Positions 8,106 through 17,082 of a stretch of 40,522 nucleotides of DNA are shown here, piece by piece; positions within the stretch are counted from its first letter, which is position 1, and every line of letters starts with the position of its first letter. The notes beneath the pieces are model-generated. The model did not search any database. It saw only the letters and a program-made list of their open reading frames with translations, and had not been told where the DNA came from. Origin of the DNA: Chloroflexota bacterium (lineage in GTDB: Bacteria > Chloroflexota > Limnocylindria > P2-11E); the NCBI GenBank assembly GCA_005883625.1, contig VBDU01000079.1:1-40522 (forward strand), in the 5' to 3' direction. The position numbers and the translations under genes were made by a program.

Positions 8106-9115
8106 CGGCGCAGCCGCCGCGGCTCGGTCTCCCGCGCTGGCTGACGAGCATCTGGACGCAGGCCGCGCTCATCGTGGCGATCGGCATCGTCATCGCGCTC
8201 ATCCCGGTGGTGCAGCCGCGCGCGCTCAACCTGCAGCGTCTCGCGTTCTTCGTCCTCTGGTACGCGATCATGGCGACCGGCTGGAACATCATCGGCGGCT
8301 ACGCCGGCCAGATCTCGTTCGGCCACTCGGCGTTCCTCGGGATGGGCGCCTACGTGAGCGGCGTGCTCTGGTACACGACGAAGATCGATCCGCTCCTCAC
8401 GCTCCCGGTCGCCGGCCTCGCCGCCGCGGCGTACTCGTTCCTCGTCGGCGTCCCGACGCTGCGGCTACGCGGGCCCTACTTCGCGATCGCCACGATCGGC
8501 GTCGGGGAGGCGTCGCGCCTCTTCGCGGTGAACTTCGACGACATCTTCGGCGTCACGCTCACCAAGGGCGTCACCGGCCTGTCGCTCCCGAACTACGACG
8601 CCGAGACCGTCCACTACGCCACCGCCGCCGTGTTCGTCCTCGCCATGCTGACGACGCTCTGGATCCGGCGCGGCGTGTTCGGCACCGGCCTGTTCGCCAT
8701 CAACATGGACCGCGACGCCGCCGAGACGGTCGGCGTCCCCACCGCGCGGCTGCAGGTCCTCGCCCTCGCGGTGTCGGCGTTCTTCTGTGCGATGGCCGGG
8801 ACCCTCTACGCGGCGCGGCAGCAGTTCCTCGACCCCGCGAGCATGTTCGGCTTCGACAAGTCCATCGCGCTCGTGCTCATCCCGCTCGTCGGCGGCCTCG
8901 GCACGGTCTGGGGCCCCGTCTTCGGCGCGCTGCTGTACAGCGCAGGGCTCGACCAGATCCAGTCGGCGAGCCGCAACCCATATCTGCCATCGCTCATCTA
9001 CGGCGTGCTGCTCGTCGTCATCGTCCTCTTCGAGCCGCTCGGCATCGTCGGGCTCCTCGGCCGGCTGCGCGCTCCTCTCGGCAGGCTCCTGCGGCCGTCC
9101 GAAGGCGCGCCGTGA
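8102..9115 (+). CDS. livM: Branched-chain amino acid ABC transporter permease LivM
   Basis: Second channel subunit, 337 aa with 8-10 hydrophobic segments. Diagnostic parts are WNIIGGYAGQISFGHSAFLG near the N-terminus, LRLRGPYFAIATIGVGEASR, the RDAAETVGVPTARLQVLALA coupling loop, and IPLVGGLGTVWGPVFGALL near the end. The ATG at 8102 overlaps the livH stop, and the longer open frame upstream is only an alternative-frame reading of livH. The stop overlaps the GTG start of livG (GTGA). Confidence 0.92.
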   Translation: MTAQPPRLGLPRWLTSIWTQAALIVAIGIVIALIPVVQPRALNLQRLAFFVLWYAIMATGWNIIGGYAGQISFGHSAFLGMGAYVSGVLWYTTKIDPLLTLPVAGLAAAAYSFLVGVPTLRLRGPYFAIATIGVGEASRLFAVNFDDIFGVTLTKGVTGLSLPNYDAETVHYATAAVFVLAMLTTLWIRRGVFGTGLFAINMDRDAAETVGVPTARLQVLALAVSAFFCAMAGTLYAARQQFLDPASMFGFDKSIALVLIPLVGGLGTVWGPVFGALLYSAGLDQIQSASRNPYLPSLIYGVLLVVIVLFEPLGIVGLLGRLRAPLGRLLRPSEGAP

Positions 9116-9845
9116 GCGGGCCGATCCTCGTCGGGCGGGGCCTGATCAAGCGCTTCGGCGGCCTGGTCGCGGTGAACGGCGTCGACATCGATGTCGACGA
9201 GGGCCAGATCTACGGCCTCATCGGCCCCAACGGCGCCGGAAAGACGACGCTCTTCCGCCTCCTCTCGGGCGTGTACGCGCCCACCGCGGGGACGTTCGAG
9301 CTGCGCGGACGGAAGATCGCCGGCCTGTCGCCGCACGCGGTGTGCCGGCTCGGCCTCGTGACGACCCACCAGATCGTGCGGCCGTTCGCGGACATGACCG
9401 TCCACCGCAACGTCCTCGTCGGCGCGCTCTTCGGGCGGCTCGGCCTGCGCGGGGCGGCGGCCGAGGCCGAGGTCGACCGCGTCCTCGAGCTCACGCAGCT
9501 GTCGGCACATCGCGCGACGTTCGCGAGATCGCTCACGCTCGCGCGGCGCAAGCGCCTCGAGGTGGCGCGTGCGCTCGCGACGGCGCCCGACGTCCTGCTC
9601 CTCGACGAGGTCGCCGCCGGCCTCAACCCGACGGAGGGCGCGCAGATGGTCGATCTCATTCGCAAGATCCGCGACTCGGGGATCACGATCGTCATGGTCG
9701 AGCACGTCATGAAGGCGATCATGTCGCTTTCCGACCGGATCATGGTCATGGACCTCGGGCGCAAGATCGCGCTCGGCACCGCTGACGAGGTCGCGAGGGA
9801 TCCCGCGGTCGTGAAGGCGTACCTCGGCGAGCGGGCGATCGCCTG

Positions 9846-9846
<1 letters not shown>
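9112..9846 (+). CDS. livG: Branched-chain amino acid ABC transporter ATPase LivG
   Basis: Cytosolic ABC ATPase of 244 aa that powers the LivHM channel. Walker A is GPNGAGKTT. The signature region reads SLTLARRKRLEVARALA in place of LSGGQ. Walker B is VLLLDEVAAGLNPTE, and the switch His is in MVEHVMKAIM. The LTLARRKRLE signature and the Val after the catalytic Asp-Glu (DEV instead of DEP) depart from the ABC consensus but occur in some LivG-type ATPases. GTG 9112 overlaps the livM stop, and livF starts on the TGATG junction. Confidence 0.92.
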
Positions 9847-10559
<713 letters not shown>

Positions 10560-10591
10560 TAGCTGGATCCATTGCTTCTGGTCGCGGCAGA

Positions 10592-11413
10592 CTAGACCAG
10601 CTGCGAGCGGAGTTTGCCTGTGTTGTCCTCGAGCCAGTCGAGATCGCGCGCCGCGAAGCGTAGGTGCGCGGCCCCCGTTCTCGGCGGGATGGGCTGCCAG
10701 TAGCGCAGCTTCATCGGAGCGAGCTGCTTCACCAGGTTGAGTGCGGGCAGTATCGCGAGGCGGTCCGCGAGACCGTATGCCTCGCAGAGAACCCGCAGCC
10801 GTCGAGCTGTGGCGAAGGGCTCGGTGAAGCCGCACGCATGGAGGAAGTCGTCCGGACCGAGCGGCACGAAGGACCAGGCGATCGTCGCGAGATCGTTGAT
10901 CGGCAGGTTCGGCTGCGCACCGTCCCAATCGATCAGCGCAACGGGTAGGCCCTCGCGATAGACGACGTTCCATGGCCCGGCGTCGCCATGGCACACGACC
11001 TCGCCCTCGTGCATCGGCAGCTCGTACTCCCGCCAGATCGGCGCCGTCGGCCGGAAGCCCCGCGCGGCGCGGTGCAGATCGGAATACAAACGGCCGATCT
11101 CAGCCAGTGCCGACTCGGAGCGCGTCGCCTCGGGCCACGGCCGGACCGTCACCAGCTCTGTCTTCGGCTCGTCCGGATCGATATGGTCGCCCCACGTCTC
11201 GCCGGGGATATAGCTGAGGATCTCGCGGCCCTGGTCGTCGAGGCCGAACACCTCGGGCGCCGCCGCGAAACCCGACGCGTGCAGATGGCGCAGGAAGGCA
11301 TGGATCGTCGGCGTCCACGGACCCACCGGTCGGCGCAGGGTCTCGCCGATTCGGACGACGCCGGTCGTCGACCTGCCGCCACCGAGTCGCTCCTCGAGCA
11401 TGTCGTCCATCAT
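10592..11413 (-). CDS. Aminoglycoside phosphotransferase (APH)-family kinase
   Basis: A 273-aa protein with the APH/choline-kinase fold. The catalytic loop is CHGDAGPWNVVYREG (HGD with the Asn five residues later) and the metal-binding motif is ALIDWDGAQP, so the kinase active site looks intact. The N-lobe is short (about 85 residues) and the upstream Met-Met-Asp-Asp-Met start is ATG 11413. Members phosphorylate small molecules such as antibiotics, homoserine, choline or macrolides, and the substrate here is unknown. Nothing nearby indicates antibiotic resistance. It is separated by 65 nt from the crotonase gene upstream on the same strand and ends 32 nt from livF in convergent orientation. 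Confidence 0.75.
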   Translation of the reverse strand: MMDDMLEERLGGGRSTTGVVRIGETLRRPVGPWTPTIHAFLRHLHASGFAAAPEVFGLDDQGREILSYIPGETWGDHIDPDEPKTELVTVRPWPEATRSESALAEIGRLYSDLHRAARGFRPTAPIWREYELPMHEGEVVCHGDAGPWNVVYREGLPVALIDWDGAQPNLPINDLATIAWSFVPLGPDDFLHACGFTEPFATARRLRVLCEAYGLADRLAILPALNLVKQLAPMKLRYWQPIPPRTGAAHLRFAARDLDWLEDNTGKLRSQLV

Positions 11414-11478
11414 CGTGGGTCCGGTTCACCGCGAACAGCAGCGTTGCCCGCGCGCTTGCGACGAGGCGAGGGCGCTGG

Positions 11479-12270
11479 TTAGCGCCCCTTCCACACCGGC
11501 TTGCGCTTCTCGAGGAACGCGGTCGTGCCCTCGCGGAAGTCCTCGGACAGATACGCAAGCTCCACGATCTCGTTCCCCGGGCCGAGCGCCGCGCGGCGCG
11601 CATCGAGAGAGGCGAGGACCGCGAGCTTCGACGTGCGCAGCGTGAGCGGCGCGTTCGCCGCGAGCGACCCGGCGAGGTCGCTCACGTAGCGCTCGATCTC
11701 CGCGAGCGGCAGCACCGCGCTCACCGCGCCGCGCCGGTGCGCCTCCGGTGCGTCCACGAGCTCCGCGGTGAAGAGGAGCTCCTTCGTCGTCGCTGGGCCG
11801 AGGACCTCGACCATCCGGGCGACGTTCAGCAGCGACAGCGTGTTCCCGACCGTCCGCGCGATCGGTACGCCGAAGCGCGCGTTCTCCGCGGCCACGCGGA
11901 TGTCGCACACGAGCGCGAGCGCGGCGCCGCCGCCCGCGGCGACGCCGCGGATGAGCGCGATGGTCGGCTTGGGGAGCCGCTCGACCGCGCCGAGCGTGGC
12001 CTCGACGTGCGCCTCGTACGCCTGCGCGTCCTCGCGCGTGCGGATCTCGCCGACGGACGCGATGTCGCTCCCGGCCACGAAGGCATCCTCGCCGCGGCCC
12101 TGGAAGACGACGACGCGGACCGCATCGTCGGCGGCGAGGCGCCCGCACAGCTCGCGCAGGTCGGCGTACATCGCCTTCGTGAACGAGTTGCGCGCGGCGG
12201 GACGGTCGAAGGTGATCCAGGCCACCGCGCCGCGACGCTCCTCGCGGATGTCGCTCACCGGCGACGCCAC
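11479..12270 (-). CDS. Crotonase-superfamily protein lacking both hydratase glutamates
   Basis: A 263-aa member of the enoyl-CoA hydratase/isomerase superfamily with the CoA-binding and oxyanion-hole elements FVAGSDIASVG and GVAAGGGAALALVCD. At the positions of the two catalytic glutamates of mitochondrial crotonase (GGGCE and FGQPE) it has Ala117 (GGGAA) and Ile137 (FGVPI), so ordinary enoyl-CoA hydration is unlikely. Other chemistry within the superfamily (isomerase, hydrolase, decarboxylase) is possible. GTG 12270 is the start because it overlaps the CoA-transferase stop (TAGTG) and gives a family-length protein. The coupled CaiB-type CoA-transferase suggests the two act on one acyl-CoA substrate. 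Confidence 0.85.
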   Translation of the reverse strand: MASPVSDIREERRGAVAWITFDRPAARNSFTKAMYADLRELCGRLAADDAVRVVVFQGRGEDAFVAGSDIASVGEIRTREDAQAYEAHVEATLGAVERLPKPTIALIRGVAAGGGAALALVCDIRVAAENARFGVPIARTVGNTLSLLNVARMVEVLGPATTKELLFTAELVDAPEAHRRGAVSAVLPLAEIERYVSDLAGSLAANAPLTLRTSKLAVLASLDARRAALGPGNEIVELAYLSEDFREGTTAFLEKRKPVWKGR

Positions 12271-13466
12271 TACGACGTGACGCCCGCCGCGAAGAGCGCG
12301 TCGATGTCGCGCGCGCTGATGCCCGCCTCGACCAGGATCTCGCGCGAGTGCTCGCCCAGGCGCGGGCCGCTGCGCAGCAGGCGCGGCGGCGTCTTCGAGA
12401 GGTGGAGCGGCGAGCCGATCGAGCGCAGCGCCCCGAGCACCGGATCGGGGATGTCGGCGAAGATGCCGCGCGCGGCGAGATGCGGGTCGGCGAAGACGTC
12501 GGCGTACGTGTTGATGCGCCCGCAGGGGACGCCCGCGTCCTGGAGCGCGCCCATCCACTCGTCCGTGGTCTTCGTGACGGTCACGCGCTCGATGCGCTCG
12601 GCGAGCTCGCCCCGCCGCCCGAAGCGCAGGGAGCCGGTCGCGAGGCCGGCGTCCGAGAGCAGGTCCTCGAGACCAAGCACGCGGCAGAACGCGGGCCACG
12701 TCGGCGGCGTGGTCGCACCGACAGCGATGTAGCCGTCCTTCGTGCGGAAGGCCTGGTACGGCGCCGTGAGCCGGTGCGCCGAGCCGAGCCGTCCCGGGAT
12801 CTCGCCGGTCGTCAGGTAGACGCCGGATTCCCAGATCGCGAGCGAGACGCCGGCCTCGAGGAGCGAGAGGTCGATGAGCTGTCCGACGCCGTCGCGATCG
12901 CGCACCCGCAGCGCACACACCACGGCGTACGCGCCGTACAGCGCGGTCGCCATGTCGACGACCGGGACGCCGACCTTCACCGGCGGGCGGTCCTCCTCGC
13001 CGGTCGCGCTCATGATCCCGCTCTCGGCCTGCAGGATGAGGTCGAGGCCCGGGCGGTCGCGGTACGGGCCGGTGCGGCCGAAGCCGGTCACCGAGAGGTA
13101 GACGAGGGCAGGCCGCTCCGCGACGAGCGCCTCGTACCCGACGCCGAGCGAGTCCATCGTGCCCGCGCGGAAGTTCTCGATGACGACGTCGGCGCGCCGC
13201 ACGAGCGCGAGGAACGCGCGCTTGCCCTCGGCTCGCTTGAGGTCCAGCGCGAGCGATCGCTTGTTGCGGTTGAGGCGGAGGAAGCTCGCGCCGTCCTTCG
13301 ACCCAGGCGGGAACGGGCCGAGACCGCGCGTGTAGTCGCCCTCGCCGGGCGGCTCGATCTTCACGACGTCGGCGCCCATGTCGCCGAGCAGCGTCCCCGC
13401 GTATGGTCCGGCCATGTAGTTGCCGAGCTCGAGAACGCGGATGCCGTCGAGGGGGAGGCGGCTCAC
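12270..13466 (-). CDS. Family III CoA-transferase (CaiB/BaiF type)
   Basis: A 398-aa cytosolic CoA-transferase of the CaiB/formyl-CoA transferase family. It opens with the family hallmark VLELGNYMAGPYAGTLLGDMGA followed by DVVKIEPPGEGD, then NRNKRSLALDL and VIENFRAGTMD. The nucleophilic aspartate expected in this family is Asp171 in VPVVDMATALYG. The enzyme moves CoA between carboxylic acids, and the acids are not predictable here. GTG 13466 is the start. It is translationally coupled to the crotonase downstream. The pair follows the inositol-lipid operon on the same strand after 22 nt, so co-transcription is possible, but I see no functional link. Confidence 0.9.
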   Translation of the reverse strand: MSRLPLDGIRVLELGNYMAGPYAGTLLGDMGADVVKIEPPGEGDYTRGLGPFPPGSKDGASFLRLNRNKRSLALDLKRAEGKRAFLALVRRADVVIENFRAGTMDSLGVGYEALVAERPALVYLSVTGFGRTGPYRDRPGLDLILQAESGIMSATGEEDRPPVKVGVPVVDMATALYGAYAVVCALRVRDRDGVGQLIDLSLLEAGVSLAIWESGVYLTTGEIPGRLGSAHRLTAPYQAFRTKDGYIAVGATTPPTWPAFCRVLGLEDLLSDAGLATGSLRFGRRGELAERIERVTVTKTTDEWMGALQDAGVPCGRINTYADVFADPHLAARGIFADIPDPVLGALRSIGSPLHLSKTPPRLLRSGPRLGEHSREILVEAGISARDIDALFAAGVTS

Positions 13467-13488
13467 GGTCTTCCGAACACTACCCGCG

Positions 13489-14604
13489 TCAGGCTGCGAC
13501 GCGCTTCGCGATCACCTCGCCGTAGAGGTCGAGGAGCTCTCTCGTCACGTGTGACCAGTCGTACTCCGGCGCGCGCCGCGCGCCCGCCTCGCCCAGCCGC
13601 CGCCGCAGGCCTTCGTCGCAGATGAGCCGCTCGAGCGCCGCCGCGATCGCGTCGGGCTCCTTCGGCTCCACGAGCAGGCCGGTGACGTTCCTCTGGACGA
13701 CGCGCTTGTAGCCATGGATGTCGCTGGCCACGACCGGCAGGCCCGCGGCCATGGCCTCGAGCAGGACGATGCCGAACGATTCCTGTCCGGTCGACGGCGC
13801 GCAGAAGATGTCCGCGGTCTTGTAGAAGCGCGCCTTGTCGCGGTCGTCGACGCGGCCCGCGAAGAGCACGTCTGCGACGCCTTCCTTGCGGATGAGCCGC
13901 CGCATGTGGCCGAGCTGCGGCCCCCAGTTGCAGACGATGAGGCGCGTGTTCGGATGCTTCTTCTTGAGCTGCGCGTAGGCGCGCAGGAGGTACATCGCGC
14001 CCTTGCGTGGCTCGAGCCGGCCGACGAAGAGGATGTTGGTCTTGCCGTCCCGGTACTCGGGGAAGGGGCGCGCGTCCGCGTAGAACGCGACGTCGACGCC
14101 GTTCGGGATGATCCGGTAGTCGCCCGGGAAGTAGCGCGCGACGAAGTGCCGCGCCGCGCTCGAGACGGCGATGCGTGCGTCGAGCTTGTTCAGGTAATGG
14201 AGCCCGATCGACTTTCCGAGCCAGTACGACACTGAAAAGCCGCCGAACGCGTGGAACGTCGCGACCTGCGGGCAGCGCGCGGAGTCGAGGACCTGCATCG
14301 AGAGGAACGGCACGAGCGGTTCGTGGTGGTGGATGATGTCGAATCGCTCCCGCTCGAGCATCTTCCGCACGAGCCATTCAAGCCGGAGCGAGAGCGTGAT
14401 CCGGCCGATCGCGCCGTTGTACGGGACCGCGATGGCCTGGCCGATCTGGATGACGTCGCGCGCCGGCGGGTCGTCGCCCCAGGGCGCGGTGATGATCCGC
14501 ACGCTGTGGCCGAGCTCCGACAGCCGCTCGTAGGTCTCGCGGATGTGCGCGTTCGCGCCACCCGGACGCGGATACGCGTACGGCGAGACGATGCCTATCT
14601 TCAT
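13489..14604 (-). CDS. PimA-like GT4 glycosyltransferase (phosphatidylinositol mannosyltransferase candidate)
   Basis: Predicted membrane-associated GT4 enzyme of 371 aa transferring mannose (donor GDP-mannose in PimA) to a phosphatidylinositol acceptor. Similarity to mycobacterial PimA runs along the whole chain: IGIVSPYAYPRPGG (GG loop at 15-16), AVPYNGAIGRI, FDIIHHHEPLVPFLSM, His118 in ATFHAF, IIPNGVDV, GRLEPRKG (Arg196, Lys201), and the EX7E motif ESFGIVLLE at 275-283, ending in EYDWSHVTRELLDLYG. All PimA donor-site residues I can recognise are present. The ATG at 14604 overlaps the PHP gene stop (ATGA). It closes an operon encoding inositol-phosphate synthesis, lipid headgroup transfer and acyltransferases, which strongly supports an inositol-lipid acceptor. 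Confidence 0.85.
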   Translation of the reverse strand: MKIGIVSPYAYPRPGGANAHIRETYERLSELGHSVRIITAPWGDDPPARDVIQIGQAIAVPYNGAIGRITLSLRLEWLVRKMLERERFDIIHHHEPLVPFLSMQVLDSARCPQVATFHAFGGFSVSYWLGKSIGLHYLNKLDARIAVSSAARHFVARYFPGDYRIIPNGVDVAFYADARPFPEYRDGKTNILFVGRLEPRKGAMYLLRAYAQLKKKHPNTRLIVCNWGPQLGHMRRLIRKEGVADVLFAGRVDDRDKARFYKTADIFCAPSTGQESFGIVLLEAMAAGLPVVASDIHGYKRVVQRNVTGLLVEPKEPDAIAAALERLICDEGLRRRLGEAGARRAPEYDWSHVTRELLDLYGEVIAKRVAA

Positions 14605-15320
14605 CGCTGACCGATCCGCCGCCGCGCGCGCTTGATCGGATCGCGGACCATCGAGCGCCACTGCTGCGTCGCCGCGCCGCCAAGGTGCTCCGCCACCGTC
14701 CAGGTGCGGCCGTGCGCGGACGTGGTGCGCGCGGCGATCGCGCGGCGCAGGTCGTCGGCGGTCCGGCCTTCGAATTCGGTCCAGCAGGTCCCCACGAGCT
14801 CCGCATGATGCGCGTCGCTCGAGCCGGTCTCCGCGGCGCGCAGCACGGCGCTGTTCAGCCACGCCGCACGGCGCGCCCGCACGCGACCGGCGATCGAGGG
14901 ATTGCGCACCTCGATGCCGTCAACCTGGCACTCGGATCCGCGCCGGCCGAGCGCGCGCAACGCGCGCTCGCCGACCGAGAACGTGAGGTACGAGAGCGGG
15001 TGCGGGACGATGGCGACCCCGCCGGCGGCGTGGACCCGCGCGACCGTCTCGGCGAGTCCGGCGAGCATGGGGATCTCGTCCTCGATCCAGAGCGCCAGCA
15101 GGTGGCCGGACCGCGTCGTCACCTCGACGCCGAGCACGACCTCGACCTGGCTCGACCGGCGGCTCGCGAGCTCGCGGATCGTGAACGCGCCGCGGATGTC
15201 GTCGTGGTCGGTGAGCGCGATGACGTCGAGCCGGGCGCGCTCGGCGGCGTCGAGGATCTGCTCCGGCGACGCGAGGCCGTCGCCGAGGTCGGAATGAAGC
15301 TGCAGATCCGCCTTGCCCAT
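14601..15320 (-). CDS. PHP-domain metal-dependent phosphoesterase
   Basis: A 239-aa stand-alone PHP (polymerase and histidinol phosphatase) domain protein. Motif I is ADLQLHSDLGDG, with Gln replacing the first His of the usual DLHxH, a variant seen in some PHP proteins. Motif II is VIALTDHDDIRGA, the metal-ligand Glu lies in VVLGVEVTT, the PHP-type His is in IVPHPLS, and the C-terminal site is ETGSSDAHHAE. These proteins hydrolyse phosphomonoesters or short nucleotides using two or three metal ions. Between the acyltransferases and the PimA-like gene, with ATGA coupling to the latter, it is a candidate for dephosphorylating phosphatidylinositol phosphate. That role is inferred from position. 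Confidence 0.85.
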   Translation of the reverse strand: MGKADLQLHSDLGDGLASPEQILDAAERARLDVIALTDHDDIRGAFTIRELASRRSSQVEVVLGVEVTTRSGHLLALWIEDEIPMLAGLAETVARVHAAGGVAIVPHPLSYLTFSVGERALRALGRRGSECQVDGIEVRNPSIAGRVRARRAAWLNSAVLRAAETGSSDAHHAELVGTCWTEFEGRTADDLRRAIAARTTSAHGRTWTVAEHLGGAATQQWRSMVRDPIKRARRRIGQR

Positions 15321-15326
15321 GATCGC

Positions 15327-16169
15327 CTAGCGTTCCCACACCGGCTCGAACACGGTCCATTGCTCGGGCGCCCGGCGGATGTAGCGCTCGAGGACTTCGG
15401 CGTAGCGGCGCACGCCCTCGCGCACGTCGGCGCGACGGTCGCCGCTGGGCACGAGCTCGATCGGTGGCTCGATGGTCGCCGTGAGCTGCTCGCCGTCGCG
15501 CCAGGTGAAGCCGGGCACCAGAGCCGCGCCGGTGCGGAGCGCCAGCACGACCTCCGCGGACGGCAGAAGGGCCTGGCGCCCGAAGAACGGGACGCGCTCG
15601 CCCGTGCCGGTGATGGCGCGGTCCGCCAGAAATGCGAGCACGCCGCCACGCCGGAGCACGCGGTAGATCCCGCGTGCGGAGTCCACGGGCACCACGTGCA
15701 TGCCCTTGCCGCCGCGCGCGCGGTTCAGCGCCCGCCCGAGCGCGGACTCCGTGGACTCGACCGGGAGGGTGAACTCGTAGCCGCGCGCGAGGACGATCTG
15801 CCCCACGAACGCGACCGGGCCGTAGTGGGCGCTCGCGACGATGACGCCCCGGCCTTTCGCGTGCGCGCACTCGAACCGCTCCCAGCCCTCGAGGCGTACC
15901 GACGCCGCCAGACGCTGGATGTCGAGATGCGGGATTCGGAAGATCTCGAGATAGTTCCGCGCCTGCGTGACGAAGGTCCGGCGGACCAGCGCCTCGCGGT
16001 CGCGTCGCTCCGGCGCGATGACGGCGAGGTTCGCGCGCACCGCGCGCCGCGCCCGCGGGGCGAGCAGGTAGGCGACGGTCCCGAGGGCCTCCGCGAGCGG
16101 CCGGTCGGCCGCGTGCGGCAGGAGCGGCACGATCCGCTCGGTCGCCCGCGCGAGCGCCGCCGCGAGCAT
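15327..16169 (-). CDS. PatA/LpxL-type acyltransferase paralogue 2, HX4D/E motif altered
   Basis: A 280-aa membrane-associated acyltransferase of the lysophospholipid/lipid A acyltransferase family, to which mycobacterial PatA (PIM acyltransferase) belongs. Family landmarks are RANLAVIAPERRDREALVRR, FRIPHLDIQRL, FLADRAITGTGERVPFFG and the C-terminal EQWTVFEPVW. The usual HX4D/E catalytic pair is changed: His115 is present in SAHYGPVA, but Ala120 sits where the acidic residue belongs. It may use another acid (for example Asp in LADRA), have altered activity, or be a partner of the neighbouring intact paralogue. ATG 16169 lies 2 nt after the previous stop. Confidence 0.83.
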   Translation of the reverse strand: MLAAALARATERIVPLLPHAADRPLAEALGTVAYLLAPRARRAVRANLAVIAPERRDREALVRRTFVTQARNYLEIFRIPHLDIQRLAASVRLEGWERFECAHAKGRGVIVASAHYGPVAFVGQIVLARGYEFTLPVESTESALGRALNRARGGKGMHVVPVDSARGIYRVLRRGGVLAFLADRAITGTGERVPFFGRQALLPSAEVVLALRTGAALVPGFTWRDGEQLTATIEPPIELVPSGDRRADVREGVRRYAEVLERYIRRAPEQWTVFEPVWER

Positions 16170-16171
16170 CC

Positions 16172-17080
16172 CTAGTCCGCGCGCTCGGGCACGGGCCACA
16201 TCGGCCGGAAGATGTACCACTGGTCGGGATCGCCGCGGACGAACTGCTCGAGCCCGTGGACGATCGCCTGCGTCGCGTGCTCGATGTCGCGCGCGGTCTG
16301 CCTGGTGCGCTCGACGAAGATCGGCGGCAGCGCGACCCCCCGGAACGTGTTGTCCCTCTCGCGGGTCACCGCGGCGACGACGATGGGCGCGCCGGAGACG
16401 CGCGCGAGGTTCGCCGCGATCGTCGGGAACGACGTGGGCTCTCCGAAGAAGGTCGCCTGCACGTGGTCGAGCTCCTTCGCACGCGGCCCGAGATCCATCA
16501 GGAGGCCGACCATCTCGTTGCGGCGAAGGGCCTGGAGGACGCGCTTCACCGATCCCTCGGGCGTGAGGATGTGCACGTTCTTGTGGGCTCGGTTCGTCAC
16601 GAGGAGGTCCATGAGGCGCTGGTTCTCGAGCTCGTCGGCGATCACGTTGAGAGGCATCTCGTCCGCGATGCGCGCGCCGCCCATCTCGAAGTTGCCGAAG
16701 TGGAGAGACACGAAGATGACGCCGCGGCCGTGCTCGCGGGCCGCCCTCAGGTTGCTCCAGGAGCGCGGGTCGATCGCAACCATGCGCTGCAGCTCGTCCA
16801 TGCGCAGCCGAGGGAACCGCATGATCTCGACGAGGTACTTGGCGAAGTTCCGGAAGGAGCGGCGCGCGATGCGCGCGACCTCGACGTCCTGCGGCGGCCT
16901 CGCGAGGACGACGGCGAGGTTCTCCTTGGCGATGCGGCGCCGCTTCGGCCAGAGGAGATAGGCCATCTCCCCACCCGCGATCGCCGCACGGTAGCTCACC
17001 CAGGCCGGCAGCCGCTGCGCGAGCACGGCCGCCGCGCGCCACGCCCAGTACCCGGTCCCGTGGACGAGTCGGTCGCGCAC
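16172..17080 (-). CDS. PatA/LpxL-type acyltransferase paralogue 1 (intact HX4E)
   Basis: A 302-aa LpxL/PatA-family acyltransferase that would transfer a fatty acyl chain from a thioester donor to a sugar hydroxyl at the membrane. The catalytic motif is intact: His127 to Glu132 in SLHFGNFEMGG. Other landmarks are RRIAKENLAVVLA, FAKYLVEIMRFPRL, LMDLGPRAKELDHVQATFFG and the closing DQWYIFRPMWP. GTG 17080 begins 2 nt after the inositol-phosphate synthase stop. The longer upstream reading only overlaps that gene. In actinobacteria patA sits between pgsA and pimA, and this gene occupies the equivalent place. The acceptor (PI mannoside or another inositol glycolipid) is inferred. Confidence 0.87.
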   Translation of the reverse strand: MRDRLVHGTGYWAWRAAAVLAQRLPAWVSYRAAIAGGEMAYLLWPKRRRIAKENLAVVLARPPQDVEVARIARRSFRNFAKYLVEIMRFPRLRMDELQRMVAIDPRSWSNLRAAREHGRGVIFVSLHFGNFEMGGARIADEMPLNVIADELENQRLMDLLVTNRAHKNVHILTPEGSVKRVLQALRRNEMVGLLMDLGPRAKELDHVQATFFGEPTSFPTIAANLARVSGAPIVVAAVTRERDNTFRGVALPPIFVERTRQTARDIEHATQAIVHGLEQFVRGDPDQWYIFRPMWPVPERAD

Positions 17081-17082
17081 GG

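Noticed and set aside
10578..10600. CTGGTC...GACCAG inverted repeat between livF and the APH-like gene as a bidirectional terminator
   Set aside because: Only six pairs with an 11-nt loop, no T-run, and it includes the stop codon of the APH-like gene. Chance is likely in this composition.
10592..11413. APH-family gene as an antibiotic-resistance determinant
   Set aside because: Only the general kinase-fold motifs are present, with no resistance context or mobile element nearby. The family acts on many unrelated small molecules.
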